A stretch of 64,000 nucleotides of DNA from Marinilabiliaceae bacterium JC040 (GCA_022496785.1 SNAP01000002.1:62001-126000); one strand, 5' to 3'; numbered from the stretch's first letter, positions 27,362 through 36,403 are shown. Numbers and translations: made by a program. Notes: generated by a model not told the origin, from the sequence alone.

Positions 27362-27943
27362 CTATTCAACACTCTTTAAGTCCCATACAACTCCATTATT
27401 TTGTATTAATCTAACATAGCCAAATGATTTACTCCAGTAGAATTCAACAATCTCATCATCTGTTTTTTTCCGATCTGGATAATTCTTAAAAAGCACAATA
27501 TCATCATATTCAAAAAAATCAGTTATAAGATTAATCATAGGGCGATTTTGATAATCAGAAAACATAACAAAATCCATCTGTAAATATGTATCTCTAAGAG
27601 AAAGGCTAAAGTCTATCTTCTCTTCATATTTATCAGTACTAGCTAGTACAGTCAATATCCTTTCTTCAGTACCACCACTAATTGTTTTAGATTCACGAAA
27701 AGCACTAACAAATAATCGCTCGTTCAAAAAAGCTCCCATTCCATCTGGAAATTGACCATCTTTTATATTTTTAATTTCTAAGGTATTTACAACACCTAGA
27801 CTTGAAATAAAAGTTAATTTCTGATCAACCTGATATGGATTCATATTCTTTATTTCCTCCGACAACCTAGTTTTTTCAGATAGACATCCGAACATAATAA
27901 ATGACACAGCGACAGTCATTAAAAATATTTTAACTTTATACAT
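27362..27943 (-). CDS. Hypothetical lipoprotein downstream of Rhs remnant
   Basis: The 193-residue protein has a lipobox (MFGC, Cys20) after a short signal. The mature part is beta-rich with charged strands (TEERILTVLASTDKYEEK) and no known motif. It starts 12 bases after the end of the Rhs core remnant on the same strand, the place where immunity genes of Rhs toxins stand. An immunity role for a lost toxin is a reasonable guess and no more. Confidence 0.5.
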   Translation of the reverse strand: MYKVKIFLMTVAVSFIMFGCLSEKTRLSEEIKNMNPYQVDQKLTFISSLGVVNTLEIKNIKDGQFPDGMGAFLNERLFVSAFRESKTISGGTEERILTVLASTDKYEEKIDFSLSLRDTYLQMDFVMFSDYQNRPMINLITDFFEYDDIVLFKNYPDRKKTDDEIVEFYWSKSFGYVRLIQNNGVVWDLKSVE

Positions 27944-27955
27944 ATTAATTCTATT

Positions 27956-28450
27956 TTAAGATCCATCTGGATTAATCAACCCTGAATCAATTAAATACTT
28001 ATTATCTGAACCACCAAAGTTAAACATCACTCCTCCAAATAGATAATAATCATTCTGCTGAAGTAATTCTCCTAAATCATCTACTACAGCCCGTACATTA
28101 CCTAAATGGACACACAAATTATATTCATATTTACCTGATGAACCATTAATAACATAACGACCTACATTTATCAAGATATAAGAGAGTGAACCATTTTCAT
28201 AAACAAAACCATTGCTATAAGTCAAAGTCTTACTTAGTAAGATATTCTGTAATTTCTCTCTTCCTGAACTATACATATAACGAATTCGATGATTCTGTAT
28301 TAGTATCTCCTTAGGTAAATTTAATAAATTCTATTTTACTAATATACTTATTTTTATCTTATATCACATTTTCATTGGAATCATAAGAATACTCATAATC
28401 TCCTTTATCTAATACAGATAATAAAAACTAACAGACTTGATTTAATCTTT
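27956..28450 (-). pseudogene. Decayed Rhs core fragment
   Basis: The longest open part encodes YSNGFVYENGSLSYILI, HLGNVRAVVDDLGELLQ, NDYYLFGGVMF and SDNKYL, the end of a Bacteroidales Rhs core (normally DHLGNVR, NDYYPFG, NRYLYNGKE). Upstream, the frame continues as NLLNLPKEILIQNHRIRY without a start, after a TAG and a frameshift from SVLDKGDYEYSYDSNENVI, stop, DKNKYISKIEF. All are typical Rhs strings in the right order. The N-terminus, the RxxxPxxGRFxxxDP region and any toxin tip are missing. The gene is a remnant. Confidence 0.85.
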
Positions 28451-28482
28451 CTAATACATTTTAAGCAAAAGAGATATAAAAA

Positions 28483-28514
28483 ACACCTCTATATGCAATA
28501 ACATATAGAGGTGT
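28483..28514 (-). terminator. Rho-independent terminator of the small lipoprotein gene
   Basis: ACACCTCTATATG pairs perfectly with CATATAGAGGTGT (loop of 6), followed on the minus strand by TTTTTATATC. It lies 24 bases past the stop of the gene at 28538. Confidence 0.85.
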
Positions 28515-28537
28515 AAATATTTAGTTTTTAAATCAAA

Positions 28538-29044
28538 TTATTTATTCTCACTCTTCTTAACACTATTTATAAGATCCATATCTAAAGTATCAGCTTCTAC
28601 AACGAAATCATGTAATTCATAATATTTAAATTTATTATTCTTATAACTTAATAAACTAATAACAAATTCACCTCCAAATAACTGATGTTCGAAGGTCTGG
28701 CTCAACTTAATTAGAGTATCCATTTTTCCACTTTTTAATGATTTGAAAAATAATTTGTGATAATTAAAATCTTCATAATCTATATAAGTTTCTCCATATT
28801 CTCTACTAAAACTATATTTCTTATCATTAATATAAAAACAACCATAATGTACACGATACTTTGAACTAGTTTGTATCAAATAAAATTCCTTTAAACTATC
28901 TAGATCTATAGAATAATGATTTAAAACTTTTTCTAAATTATCCCATTTGTATTTATATTTCCTTAAATAATTATAACATTTTTGTCTAGGAGTAACGCAA
29001 CTAACTGCTATTATTAGTATAAATATCACTAGTAAATTCTTCAT
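28538..29044 (-). CDS. Small hypothetical lipoprotein
   Basis: The 168-residue protein has a lipobox (IAVSC, Cys16) followed by VTPRQKCYNYLRKYKYK. The rest is hydrophilic with YKVHYG-type strands and an acidic C-terminal stretch. No family recognised. A truncated duplicate of its first 24 codons lies at 25714-25797, so the gene has been copied within the region. It ends before a strong terminator. Confidence 0.55.
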   Translation of the reverse strand: MKNLLVIFILIIAVSCVTPRQKCYNYLRKYKYKWDNLEKVLNHYSIDLDSLKEFYLIQTSSKYRVHYGCFYINDKKYSFSREYGETYIDYEDFNYHKLFFKSLKSGKMDTLIKLSQTFEHQLFGGEFVISLLSYKNNKFKYYELHDFVVEADTLDMDLINSVKKSENK

Positions 29045-29069
29045 TTTTTATTTGTTTTATCTATCGTCA

Positions 29070-29084
29070 CAAGCCACAGGCTTG
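29070..29084. repeat. Short GC-richer inverted repeat
   Basis: CAAGCC-ACA-GGCTTG forms a 6-bp hairpin between two small minus-strand genes. It has no T-run and may be a weak terminator. Confidence 0.3.
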
Positions 29085-29100
29085 AATAATATAAAATATT

Positions 29101-29376
29101 TTATAAATAAGTTTTTATTATATGAATAAAAGCATTTCCATTTAAAGCTATCATAGTAAACCATACATTGAGCATCCCTTTCAATAAAAGAGGCCTATTA
29201 TCCTCATCAGATAACTCTGACAATAACTTTTTCTTTAGCCTTTCTCCAATATATTCAATTTCCTTTGTATCCAAATCTTGTGCCCACTTCAAGCATGCCA
29301 GATATTCATCTTTTGCATAAAGTTGAGAGACATATGTTCCTCCTTTATAATCAAATATTATTGTATACATTCCCAT
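29101..29376 (-). CDS. Small immunity-like hypothetical protein
   Basis: The 91-residue protein begins MGMYTIIFDYKGGTYVSQLY and continues with a helix holding CLKWAQDL. This opening resembles short Bacteroidota proteins found beside Rhs and T6SS cargo as immunity candidates. No domain can be named with certainty. It has an ATG start, no signal peptide and no neighbour toxin. Confidence 0.45.
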   Translation of the reverse strand: MGMYTIIFDYKGGTYVSQLYAKDEYLACLKWAQDLDTKEIEYIGERLKKKLLSELSDEDNRPLLLKGMLNVWFTMIALNGNAFIHIIKTYL

Positions 29377-29553
29377 TATCTATTAACTTTTGCATTTCTA
29401 CTATGATTCTCTCCTACATCATCGACTATTCTTTTATAACTATATCGCTAATTTTTTTGTTTTTATAATTGCTATTTATCTGTTTTCGTCTTATTATATC
29501 ATTATTAAATTCTTTAACGAATGTTTATAATTAATGAAACAGTCCTTTATTTT

Positions 29554-29832
29554 CTATTTAAATAATTTCAGTACATTAAACCTCAATAATTCAATTTTTG
29601 TATCAAGTTTCTTTTTAAAAACAACATTTTCCAATAAATCCAATCTATGTAAAATAGTTATTTTTAAAAACTCATATCTTTCGGACTCTGTTTTATTGAA
29701 AAAGTTATCATTATTAATAATCACTGACAAACCAATTAAGCATTCTTTTTTTCTATAACTCTCAACCTCTTTAATATTCTCTAACTCAATAGGATGTGGA
29801 TTTATATAAAACTGAAATAAAATTAGCTTCAT
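29554..29832 (-). CDS. Small hypothetical protein, immunity-like
   Basis: The 92-residue soluble protein (start ATG, MKLILFQFYINPHPIELEN) is largely helical and basic at its end. No family was recognised. Its 5' flank contains a 67-bp fragment of a propeller gene (29871-29937), so it borders a recombination joint. The gene may be truncated at the 5' side. Confidence 0.4.
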   Translation of the reverse strand: MKLILFQFYINPHPIELENIKEVESYRKKECLIGLSVIINNDNFFNKTESERYEFLKITILHRLDLLENVVFKKKLDTKIELLRFNVLKLFK

Positions 29833-29870
29833 ATCTTTCCCATAATCCTGACTTTTAAGCTTTTTAAATA

Positions 29871-29937
29871 AATTTTCTATTCTATATATTGTATCATTCG
29901 ATAGTTCTTGAATATATAGAGATGAATTATATCTATG
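29871..29937 (-). pseudogene. 67-bp fragment of the propeller lipoprotein gene
   Basis: It matches 32271-32337 inside the first propeller gene with only 2 mismatches and encodes HRYNSSLYIQELSNDTIYRI. No flanking propeller sequence is present. It supplies the last bases and the TAG stop of the GDYXXLXY gene (copy 3) that abuts it. Confidence 0.85.
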
Positions 29938-30493
29938 AACAAGATTGTTCTCCTATTAGATCTATAGCAGATTTTCCATCTATAATAATATCTTTAAGGA
30001 CTCCTTCTCCATTTTTTATAGAAACCAAAGCATACATTTTCCGATTTTTAATATTCATATTTTCACAAACCTTTCTTACTTTCAAAAGTGAAGATGCATT
30101 CATATAAAATTTATTAAAAGGAAATGAAACATATGCAATATGCTTCTTCGAATCATATTTTGAAATCAGAATTCTCACATAATTTTTAGTTTCACTTGGC
30201 TTACTCTTAGATAAAGAAAATATCTTAGCATAACCATCTTTATTCTTTTTTATACACACGTATCCGATTTCATTATACCTCCATCTTTCATTAATTTTAA
30301 ATTTATTATTAAAATGCAACCTAATAGCCTTAGGATCATACACATAATACCCTCTATAGAGAACAAATTCAAATTTAAAAACAGTACCTTCATCAATTAT
30401 TTTCTTTCTATGAAGAATTAATTTCATAGGAATACTAATTTGAATTATAATAGTAAAAATAAATACTATCAATAGTAATTTTTTTTTATTCAT
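29933..30493 (-). CDS. GDYXXLXY-family membrane-anchored protein (copy 3, altered C-terminus)
   Basis: The 186-residue protein has one N-terminal anchor (residues 5-22). The family-like C-terminal strand reads MYALVSIKNGEGVLKDIIID. The usual end MDMIEK is replaced by DLIGEQSCS, and the stop codon lies inside a 67-bp fragment of a propeller gene, so recombination trimmed or replaced the tail. The gene is otherwise intact and starts with the same eight-base ATGAATAA overlap with its DUF2157 partner as the other two copies. Confidence 0.68.
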   Translation of the reverse strand: MNKKKLLLIVFIFTIIIQISIPMKLILHRKKIIDEGTVFKFEFVLYRGYYVYDPKAIRLHFNNKFKINERWRYNEIGYVCIKKNKDGYAKIFSLSKSKPSETKNYVRILISKYDSKKHIAYVSFPFNKFYMNASSLLKVRKVCENMNIKNRKMYALVSIKNGEGVLKDIIIDGKSAIDLIGEQSCS

Positions 30494-31697
30494 GCATGTT
30501 ATTTTTATGCTTATTTAAAACATTTAAACCTATAAAAACAAAGAATACAATTATACACGATAAGATAAGTAGATAAGAATTAATATCTAAATATAATAAA
30601 TATTGTAAGAGTAAAAGAATAAATAATATTAATCCAAAATTCATTTCTATTGATTTATTCTTTATAAAACCATTAATTACTTTTATAAGAGAAAAAGCTA
30701 GAATCATTAAATTTACACATAAACTAAATAAATATGAACTAATATTTGTTAACATTAAAATCATATATAAAATTGAGATAAAATGTATCAAATTAATATC
30801 TTGTATTTTTTTATTAATTAATTCTTTTATAAATATAAAAATAAAGGAAAGAGAAAATATTATAGTACAATAGAAATCTGGTAATCTAATTAATTCATAT
30901 AAATTTAATCTAGGAACGTAAAAAGAATCTACAAAAGAAGAATCTGTGGAAACAAAATAAATTAATAATAAACCAAAATAGCCAACTTTACTATATTGAT
31001 TCAATAAAAGATTTTGCTTTTTAGTATATATATAATCTCCTAGATATAAACAAAGAGAATAAATTGAAATTGAAATAATTAAGAGAAGAATATCAGGGCA
31101 AGATGCGTCAATTAAAGAAAATGGTATAAGAAATATATAAAATGGGATGAATTGATTATATATATTTAAAATAACTCCATTAGTTTTATTTATATATATA
31201 TAATAATAGTATGGAACAAAAGTAATTAATGCAATAATTTTAACTACACCAGTATTCAGATAAACAGATGTTAATAAATCAAAAGGATTAACACTTAATA
31301 AAATAATGAACAAATAAATTAATGGTACTAATTTTAATTTAAAAATATACACTAACGGCAGACATGCTACCGTACTAATAATAATAATATTTGTATCGTT
31401 AGTTTGTATTTTATATAATCTTAGAATTACAGAAATTGATATGAGAAAAGCAAAATAAAAATAAGCAGCTACACCTTCTCTCCAATAAAAACTGTCGTAC
31501 TTCCTAAAAAAAGTATATATGAAAAGTAGATATCCGAAAAGAACAGGAATAATAGCAAACTTTATATTTGGAAACATTATAATAGAAATACTCTTATAAA
31601 GAATAATACATAATAATACACTAAAAACAAATATTATACTATTTTTTATTATTTTTTTTATTTCAAGATCTATATTCATAGAGTAAATTTGTAGCAT
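30486..31697 (-). CDS. DUF2157-family multi-pass membrane protein (copy 3)
   Basis: The 403-residue protein lacks the long hydrophilic N-terminal segment (MNVSELLK) of copies 1 and 2 and starts close to its first helix. Ten or so membrane helices follow. The conserved core FYWREGVAAYFYFAFLISISVILRL is split as FYWREGVAAYFYFAF and ISVILRLYKIQ. An internal ATG at 31679 is also possible. It is the most diverged of the three paralogs. It overlaps copy 3 of the GDYXXLXY genes by eight bases. Confidence 0.68.
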   Translation of the reverse strand: MLQIYSMNIDLEIKKIIKNSIIFVFSVLLCIILYKSISIIMFPNIKFAIIPVLFGYLLFIYTFFRKYDSFYWREGVAAYFYFAFLISISVILRLYKIQTNDTNIIIISTVACLPLVYIFKLKLVPLIYLFIILLSVNPFDLLTSVYLNTGVVKIIALITFVPYYYYIYINKTNGVILNIYNQFIPFYIFLIPFSLIDASCPDILLLIISISIYSLCLYLGDYIYTKKQNLLLNQYSKVGYFGLLLIYFVSTDSSFVDSFYVPRLNLYELIRLPDFYCTIIFSLSFIFIFIKELINKKIQDINLIHFISILYMILMLTNISSYLFSLCVNLMILAFSLIKVINGFIKNKSIEMNFGLILFILLLLQYLLYLDINSYLLILSCIIVFFVFIGLNVLNKHKNNMHE

Positions 31698-31797
31698 TAT
31701 TATTAAGATTATAAAGATAATATATTTTAATAACTATTAAAAATCCTTAAGTATTTATTAGTAAAAACACAATCTTCTTTAATACTCTATTAAAATA

Positions 31798-33090
31798 TTA
31801 TTTTTTCAATCGAGCAAAAATCAACACAGGATTAGACTCATCTGAAATAGAATTATATATCTGACCTACACGTTTCTTAAAAGAATTACTACTCTTATCA
31901 TTTGTATTTTCTTTATAGTAGTCATATCTAGCCATAAAAGTACTTGCTGTAACAGTATAAACCATGAATTTATTATTAACAATAAATTCTGGAGTACTTA
32001 ATACTTCCTGATCTAAATCATTAAGAAATTCATATCTTCCATTATTATTATTTATAATACATGAAAATGAATTCTCTTTTTTATCGTATAGAAAGTACTC
32101 TAAAGTACCAAATAATATGAATCTCTCTGATTCTCCAATTATTTTATTGTAGAATAATTTTTTACGGTATGAATTATCTTTTTTATGTTTACATACATTC
32201 ATATAATTCTCATAATTCATCTCATTTTTATACAATTTATTATTTAGAATATATTGAGGTGTTAGTTTAGAATTTTCTATTCTATATATTGTGTCATTTG
32301 ATAGTTCTTGAATATATAGAGATGAATTATATCTATGTATATTTGCTCCATTTATTCCGAAACCATATTTTCTTTTTTTAAGATCTTTCTTAGGAAAAGT
32401 TTTACTTTTATGAGTGTATAGAATCTCGCATTTTAAATTTCTTATTTTGTATAGATCATATTTTACAGAATCAATAGATCCATTTGTTGATAATTCATAA
32501 TCATGAGAACTAATTATATTATCTGTAAGATCATCATACATAAAATCATTTGGATAATCATTAATCCTCACTTTATCATTTATAAGTTTTCCATTATAAT
32601 CAAATTCAAGTATTCTACGTCTATAAATTGATAAAGCATATATTCTTTTATTCTTTTTACTAACACAAAAACCTCCACATACATATTCTCCTGGCCCTCT
32701 ACCTGTTTTCCCTATTTGACAGATAAGTTTACCTTTCATATTGAAATGATACAAACTATGACTATAATGAATAAAAAGATCCTCCCCATCTTTTACAATT
32801 TTATGAATACCTCTATTTAGTAAGCATCCTTTCTTCGTTTCAAGAGGAACATAAATTAATGAATCACAAACTTCAGATAGTTTTATTGTTTTAGGATCAT
32901 CTTTAGCTTTATTTAAATCAAAATGTAAAACTCCATCTTTACTTTTAACATACTCACTATTCTTATTAGAATCTTGTAAAGATTGCTCTTTAGTAGATTT
33001 TGTACTATTTCCACATGAGAAAAGACTTAATAGGATTAAACCTATAATTATTTTATATACTTCATTCATAATTCTATCATTATTCTTCAT
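31798..33090 (-). CDS. 6-bladed beta-propeller lipoprotein (copy 1)
   Basis: The 430-residue protein has a lipobox (LFSC) after MNEVYKIIIGLILLS; the ATG at 33069 would start it closer to the signal and match the paralog better. After a spacer rich in Ser/Lys, IKLSEVCDSLIYVPLETK is the start signature of the Bacteroidota 6-bladed beta-propeller family. Blades include GKTGRGPGEYVCGGF and RIYALSIYRRRILEFDYNGKL. These envelope proteins are of unknown role. A tandem paralog lies upstream. A 67-bp part of this gene was copied to 29871-29937. Confidence 0.85.
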   Translation of the reverse strand: MKNNDRIMNEVYKIIIGLILLSLFSCGNSTKSTKEQSLQDSNKNSEYVKSKDGVLHFDLNKAKDDPKTIKLSEVCDSLIYVPLETKKGCLLNRGIHKIVKDGEDLFIHYSHSLYHFNMKGKLICQIGKTGRGPGEYVCGGFCVSKKNKRIYALSIYRRRILEFDYNGKLINDKVRINDYPNDFMYDDLTDNIISSHDYELSTNGSIDSVKYDLYKIRNLKCEILYTHKSKTFPKKDLKKRKYGFGINGANIHRYNSSLYIQELSNDTIYRIENSKLTPQYILNNKLYKNEMNYENYMNVCKHKKDNSYRKKLFYNKIIGESERFILFGTLEYFLYDKKENSFSCIINNNNGRYEFLNDLDQEVLSTPEFIVNNKFMVYTVTASTFMARYDYYKENTNDKSSNSFKKRVGQIYNSISDESNPVLIFARLKK

Positions 33091-33212
33091 TCTCTTGATT
33101 TTAAACTTATTGACATTTTCATTAGTAAAAACACAATCTTTTTATTGATAAATTTTCAATAAACACATTCAGGGTAAATATTTTTTTTTTAATATAATAC
33201 TCTATTAATATC

Positions 33213-34475
33213 TTATTTCTTCAAACGAGCAAAAATTAATATAGGATTACTATCCTCAGAAATAGAATTATATATTTGATCTAGACGTTTAGTATAAGAA
33301 TTTATAACCTTATTATTTAATCTTTCTTTATAATTTTCGTAATTGGATATAAATTCATTTGCAGAGATTGTATAAAGAAAATAGTTATTTTTTATATCTG
33401 GGGCTCCAGATATAATTGGATCTAAATCATTCAAAAATTCATTATCACCATTTTTATTATTAGAAAAGCAAGAAAAAATATTTTCTTTTTTATCATATAA
33501 GAACAATTCACCAGTACTACCAAACATAATAAATCTATCTGATTCTCCTATTATTCTGTTATACAAGAAATTTTTACCATTCCAACCTCTGTTCTTAAAA
33601 CATGTTTCTATATCTTCATAATTAACTCCTTTTTTAAATAGTTTATTATTTAGAATATATAAAGGTTTTAATTTAGAGTTATTTATTCTATATATTGTAT
33701 CGTTAGATATTTCCTGAAATCTAAAAGAAGATTTATACCTATGTATATAGGTTCCAGTATAACAAAGGCTCGTTTGTGGTTTTTTGAGATCTTTTTTAGG
33801 AAATATATTACTTTTATGAGTATAAGTAATATAGCCTTTTAAGTTTCTTATCTTATAAAGATAATATTTTACAGAATCTATAGATCCTCTAGTTGATAAT
33901 TCATAATCATGAGAACTAATCATATTATCTGTAAGATCATCGTATATGATATTACATGGATAATCATTAATTTTCACTTTGTCACTTATCAGTTTTCCAC
34001 TATAATCAAATTCAAGTATTCTGTGTCTATAAATTGATAAAGCATATATTCTTTTATTCTTTTTACTAACACAAAAACCTCCACATAAATATTCTCCTGG
34101 TCCTCTACCTGTTTTTCCTATTTGGCAGACAAGCTTACCTTTCATATTGAAATGATATAAACTATGACTATAATGAATAAAGAGATCATCTCCATCTTTT
34201 ACAATTTTATGCATACCTGTAGTTAGTAAGCATCCTTTTTTTGTTTCAAGAGGAACATAAATTAATGAATCACAAATTTCAGATAGTTTTATTGTTTTTG
34301 GATGATCTTTAGCTTTATTCAAATCAAAATGTAAAACTCCATCTTTAATTTTAACATACTCACTATTCTTTTTAGAATCTTGTAAAGATTGCTCTTTTGT
34401 AGATTTTGTACTATTTCCACATGAGAAAAGACTTAATAGGCTTAAACCAATAATTATTTTATATACTCTATCCAT
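33213..34475 (-). CDS. 6-bladed beta-propeller lipoprotein (copy 2)
   Basis: The 420-residue tandem paralog of the gene at 31798 shares near-identical N-terminal and first-blade sequence (NSTKSTKEQSLQDS, GKTGRGPGEYLCGGF) and diverges toward the C-terminus, which suggests a recent duplication with relaxed selection or partial gene conversion on the first half. Lipobox LFSC follows MDRVYKIIIGLSLLS. The same short motif ATTAGTAAAAACACAATCTT lies 3' of copy 1 and 5' of it, which may mark the duplication ends. Function is unknown. Confidence 0.85.
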   Translation of the reverse strand: MDRVYKIIIGLSLLSLFSCGNSTKSTKEQSLQDSKKNSEYVKIKDGVLHFDLNKAKDHPKTIKLSEICDSLIYVPLETKKGCLLTTGMHKIVKDGDDLFIHYSHSLYHFNMKGKLVCQIGKTGRGPGEYLCGGFCVSKKNKRIYALSIYRHRILEFDYSGKLISDKVKINDYPCNIIYDDLTDNMISSHDYELSTRGSIDSVKYYLYKIRNLKGYITYTHKSNIFPKKDLKKPQTSLCYTGTYIHRYKSSFRFQEISNDTIYRINNSKLKPLYILNNKLFKKGVNYEDIETCFKNRGWNGKNFLYNRIIGESDRFIMFGSTGELFLYDKKENIFSCFSNNKNGDNEFLNDLDPIISGAPDIKNNYFLYTISANEFISNYENYKERLNNKVINSYTKRLDQIYNSISEDSNPILIFARLKK

Positions 34476-34873
34476 AATTACATTTCTTATTCGAATTTAG
34501 ATATCATCATAATAGTCAATAAACAATAACATTACATTAATTCTTACATCATTTTAATGTATTGTCATAATTATAGCAATTGTTTATTTGACTAAATTAT
34601 ATTTAATTCTTTATATATGCAATTAATTAAAGATGAAAGAACATTACATAATCTATTCTGAAAATAAATAGCAATACAATCAAAAGGAATTACAATATCC
34701 TTTTCATCTCAAATATTTTCATAGTTTATAGATATATTGATTTTTACTTATATTATTTATTTCAATATAATTATCTCTATTGGATAGATTCTTTTTAACA
34801 GAGAATAAATCCAAGTTTTTATATAGTATATACTTTTGAATCTCAACTAATTTTAGTGATTTACATTTCCAAT
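34476..34873. other. AT-rich noncoding stretch
   Basis: I see no open frame with coding character, RNA gene, or strong hairpin here. It sits between the second propeller gene and the decayed island. Confidence 0.6.
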
Positions 34874-35434
34874 TTAATGCTGAACTATTTCTACTATCTG
34901 ACCAATATCAGGATTGATTTTATATAAATTTGAATGTATTGATGATTTTTCTTTTTTATAAATGTAGTTCTCTGTCGTTATTTCTATTTCTAAATTATTC
35001 TTAAATTTAAAATTAATATATATTTCTCGACCTTCTTGCATATATAATCCATTTATAACTAAGGACGATTTTATATGTCCATTTTTATCATATATATATA
35101 ATTTCCTTTCAGCCTTTTCTTCACCATAATTAGCTGGATCATAATCAAATTTAAAAATTAGACCAATAAAATCTTTAAAATTTATTCTAGATTCAGCTCG
35201 AAAAACATAATCTTCACCATATTTTCATTTCTCTTGATCTGGATTTAAGAAAGTATTATATTCTTCCTTAGTAATTTCTTTACCTTTATCTCCATCTAAA
35301 TAAGAAAAGTCATAAGGTCATTCTACTAATTTGAATTTACTTAATAATTCATTAAACTTCTTATAATTTTGAGCATTACTATTAAATTGAATACTAAATA
35401 TAAAACTCAAAATTATTAACCTAATAAAAAACAA
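34874..35434 (-). pseudogene. Exported-protein gene with two in-frame TGA codons
   Basis: A single 187-codon frame, without indels, encodes a signal peptide (LFFIRLIILSFIFS, SNAQ) and a mature part with KYGEDYVFRAESRINFKDF, YIYDKNGHIKSSL and NLEIEITTENYIYKKE, ending IVEIVQH. Two in-frame TGA codons (35318-35320 and 35225-35227) interrupt it, each at a place where Trp would fit (KLVE-stop-PYDF and DQEK-stop-KYGED). The frame is continuous with the istA remnant upstream. No homolog was recognised. Confidence 0.6.
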
Positions 35435-35752
35435 ACTATTTTGTTTTCTTAGTTTACCTTTTATGTAAAGCTTTACTTCGTCTCAGTCAAATTCACAAGA
35501 GAAACTTGGTTCATGATATTGTTTTATAAAAGCTTCCTTGGATTGTTGCTGTTTCTTGTTCACATAATGACTTACTGTACTATAATATATATCGATGCCT
35601 GATGATTCTAGTAATTCATGAATATCTATTGATTTTAGAATTTATTTGCCTAAATCTTAACTACGTTTATGCTCATTGTCTAATAAATACTTATCAATCT
35701 GAGCTTGTATCCCTTGAGTCAGTTTTATTTGTTTACGTTTTGAACTGTCATA
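35435..35752 (-). pseudogene. istA: Truncated IS21-type transposase istA remnant
   Basis: The frame reads KSIDIHELLESSGIDIYYST, then VNKKQQQSKEAFIKQ and CEFD-stop-DEVKLYIKGKLRK. This is the IstA stretch that reaches the first catalytic Asp (normally CEFDWGEVKL). The conserved Trp is TGA here (35483-35485), and two TAA codons lie near 35644 and 35659. Homology stops abruptly after GKLRK, where the exported-protein frame begins, and the rest of the transposase is missing. It cannot be functional. Confidence 0.8.
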
Positions 35753-36081
35753 ACTAAAATCTGAAGCATTTATAAATATATGTCTAAAATCAAATGATCT
35801 CTCTTTATCTGTATCTAAAGGTGATCAACCCTTATTTAAAACTGTTATTATTGAACCATCATCAAGATCTTTTCTAGCTGCACCATATTCATAACAACAT
35901 TATTATTTACACTATATTGATAATTAACTTTCATCAATTTATTAATAAAACACTAAAATTTAGATATATGATTAACAAATGTTAAATCACCAATAAATAT
36001 ATCACTTTTTGGCATTCTCTTATCAATTATAGTATCAGCTACAGACAGCATACCTGGTGCTTCTCTGAAACTATCTATAAT
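35753..36081 (-). pseudogene. Unidentified coding remnants
   Basis: Two broken frames on the minus strand look formerly coding: one opening MKVNYQYSVNNNVV (ATG at 35934), then in another frame YEYGAARKDLDDGSIITVLN and an in-frame TGA (35825-35827) before SPLDTDKERSFDFRH; and an open stretch at 35953-36081 with IIDSFREAPGMLSVADTIID. Neither was identified. From 36082 to 36403 only short fragments (such as EHDYNWIYIKEV) are seen. Confidence 0.4.
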
Positions 36082-36403
36082 TTATATCTTTATATTTTGG
36101 TAACTTCTTCAGCTCACTATTGAATAATTAATAACTTCTTTTATATAAATCCAATTATAATCATGTTCGGCAACTCTCTGCTAGAAGTAAAATATATTTA
36201 TTTCATTTTCTATTAGTTTACATCGATCTAACTAACTAGAATAATAATAGATCTGCAATAATAATTCTTATTCTAAAAAGATCAATATTAAATTATAAAG
36301 ATTCTCAGATAATTATACGAAAAACCAGTTTATTCGTGGACTCACAAATTTTAAATATCAGTAATTTTTTATATTGAAATTTAAGATAAATCATCTATAA
36401 AAA

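Noticed and set aside
34874-35827. A host genetic code with TGA as Trp
   Set aside because: Intact genes in the window end in TGA and use TGG for Trp. The interrupted frame also has TAA codons, so ordinary decay is simpler.
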